DNA from: CAYXXZ01 sp050175615 | GTDB taxonomy: Bacteria > Pseudomonadota > Gammaproteobacteria > Pseudomonadales > Porticoccaceae | Direction of reading: 5' to 3' | Assembly (NCBI GenBank): GCA_050175615.1 | Contig: JBFXIU010000230.1 | Location: forward strand, 1 to 5,218 | Length of the DNA stretch: 5,218 nt | Part shown: in pieces, positions 4,802-5,218 of the stretch | Layout: the number at the start of each line of letters is the position of its first letter | How positions within the stretch are numbered: the stretch's first letter is position 1 | Program-made: the position numbers and the translations under genes | Notes under the pieces: model-generated | Seen by the model: the letters and a program-made list of their open reading frames with translations, nothing else | What the model was told of the DNA's origin: nothing | Database searches by the model: none

Positions 4802-5218
4802 ATGAGTGATGAGTTACCTGTATTGGCAATCCTGGGCGGTACTGGCGAATTGGGGACGGGGTTGGCTCGGCGTTGGCTGCAAGCGGGCTATGCTGTCATT
4901 ATCGGTTCCCGTACCAAAGAAAAGGCCGAGGCTGCCGTTGAAGAGCTCCAAAAAGTGCTGGCTGAACGCGGCGTGCAGTCGCTTAACGTCAGCGCAATGG
5001 ACAATATTGCCGCTGCGGGCGCCGCCGATATTGTTGCGATGACGGTTCCTTTCGCCCATCACCGCAGCACCCTTGAGACCGTCAAGGAGCAGCTTCAGGG
5101 CAAAATTCTTATTGATGTCACCGTGCCCCTGGTGCCACCCAAGGTCGCCAGGGTGCAGTTGCCCGAAGAAGGTTCTGCGGGTCAGATTGCGCAAAATATT
5201 CTCGGTGAAAATGTCAGC
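4802..5218 (+). CDS. npdG: NADPH-dependent F420 reductase, N-terminal part (truncated by window edge)
   Basis: ATG 4802 follows AAGGA (4791-4795) at 6-nt spacing. The frame stays open to the right edge, giving 139 residues of a protein usually a little over 200 long. It begins with a Rossmann nucleotide loop, ILGGTGELGTGLARRW (10-25), then VIIGSRTKEKA (32-42). The SRT after the second strand is where F420:NADP+ oxidoreductases hold the 2'-phosphate of NADP. Further family signatures are DIVAMTVPF (76-84), GKILIDVTVPLVPPKV (100-115) and QLPEEGSAGQIAQ (119-131). This pattern matches bacterial NpdG/Fno proteins closely. The enzyme passes hydride between NADPH and coenzyme F420 in the cytoplasm and supplies reduced F420 to other enzymes. 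Its presence implies the host makes or obtains F420; no biosynthesis gene (cofC, cofD, cofE, cofG/H) is visible, but they could lie downstream. It is separated by 308 bp from the hydroxylase gene and probably has its own promoter. Confidence 0.93.
   Translation, partial: MSDELPVLAILGGTGELGTGLARRWLQAGYAVIIGSRTKEKAEAAVEELQKVLAERGVQSLNVSAMDNIAAAGAADIVAMTVPFAHHRSTLETVKEQLQGKILIDVTVPLVPPKVARVQLPEEGSAGQIAQNILGENVS

Overview
The window looks like chromosomal DNA from an aerobic, probably marine or soil gammaproteobacterium. The gene mix fits genomes of the Spongiibacteraceae/Cellvibrionales type: an APH-type phosphotransferase paired with a DUF7064-like protein, a luciferase-like oxidoreductase, a sterol desaturase-family hydroxylase and an F420 reductase. 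This placement rests on remembered gene content and overall codon style, so it is tentative. No rRNA, tRNA, insertion sequence, phage gene or CRISPR array was seen.

Layout. Positions 1-1282 carry a tight two-gene minus-strand operon: a DUF7064/DUF7065-like protein (323-1282), followed 2 bp later by the start of an APH-family phosphotransferase that runs off the left edge. A 263-bp AT-rich divergent promoter region (1283-1545) separates it from plus-strand genes: an AraC-family regulator with a GTG start (1546-2469), then, 36 bp on, a luciferase-like (LLM) oxidoreductase (2506-3549). A 161-bp gap containing a long potential RNA stem leads to a membrane di-iron hydroxylase of the sterol desaturase/fatty acid hydroxylase family (about 3711-4493). 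A 308-bp gap with several hairpins precedes npdG, an NADPH-dependent F420 reductase (4802 to the right edge, truncated).

How the genes may work together. The AraC protein is placed to control both the divergent DUF7064-APH operon and the downstream LLM gene. NpdG moves hydride between NADPH and the deazaflavin cofactor F420, and LLM enzymes use either FMN or F420. Having both within about 1.3 kb raises the possibility that the LLM enzyme is F420-dependent and that this locus is an uncharacterised pathway acting on a hydrophobic (isoprenoid, steroid or lipid-like) substrate. That substrate is inference only: it comes from the membrane hydroxylase and the lipocalin-like character of DUF7064 relatives. 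The most unusual non-coding feature is a 14-bp stem with a 39-nt loop between the LLM and hydroxylase genes; its two G-U pairs mean it forms fully only in the plus-strand transcript.
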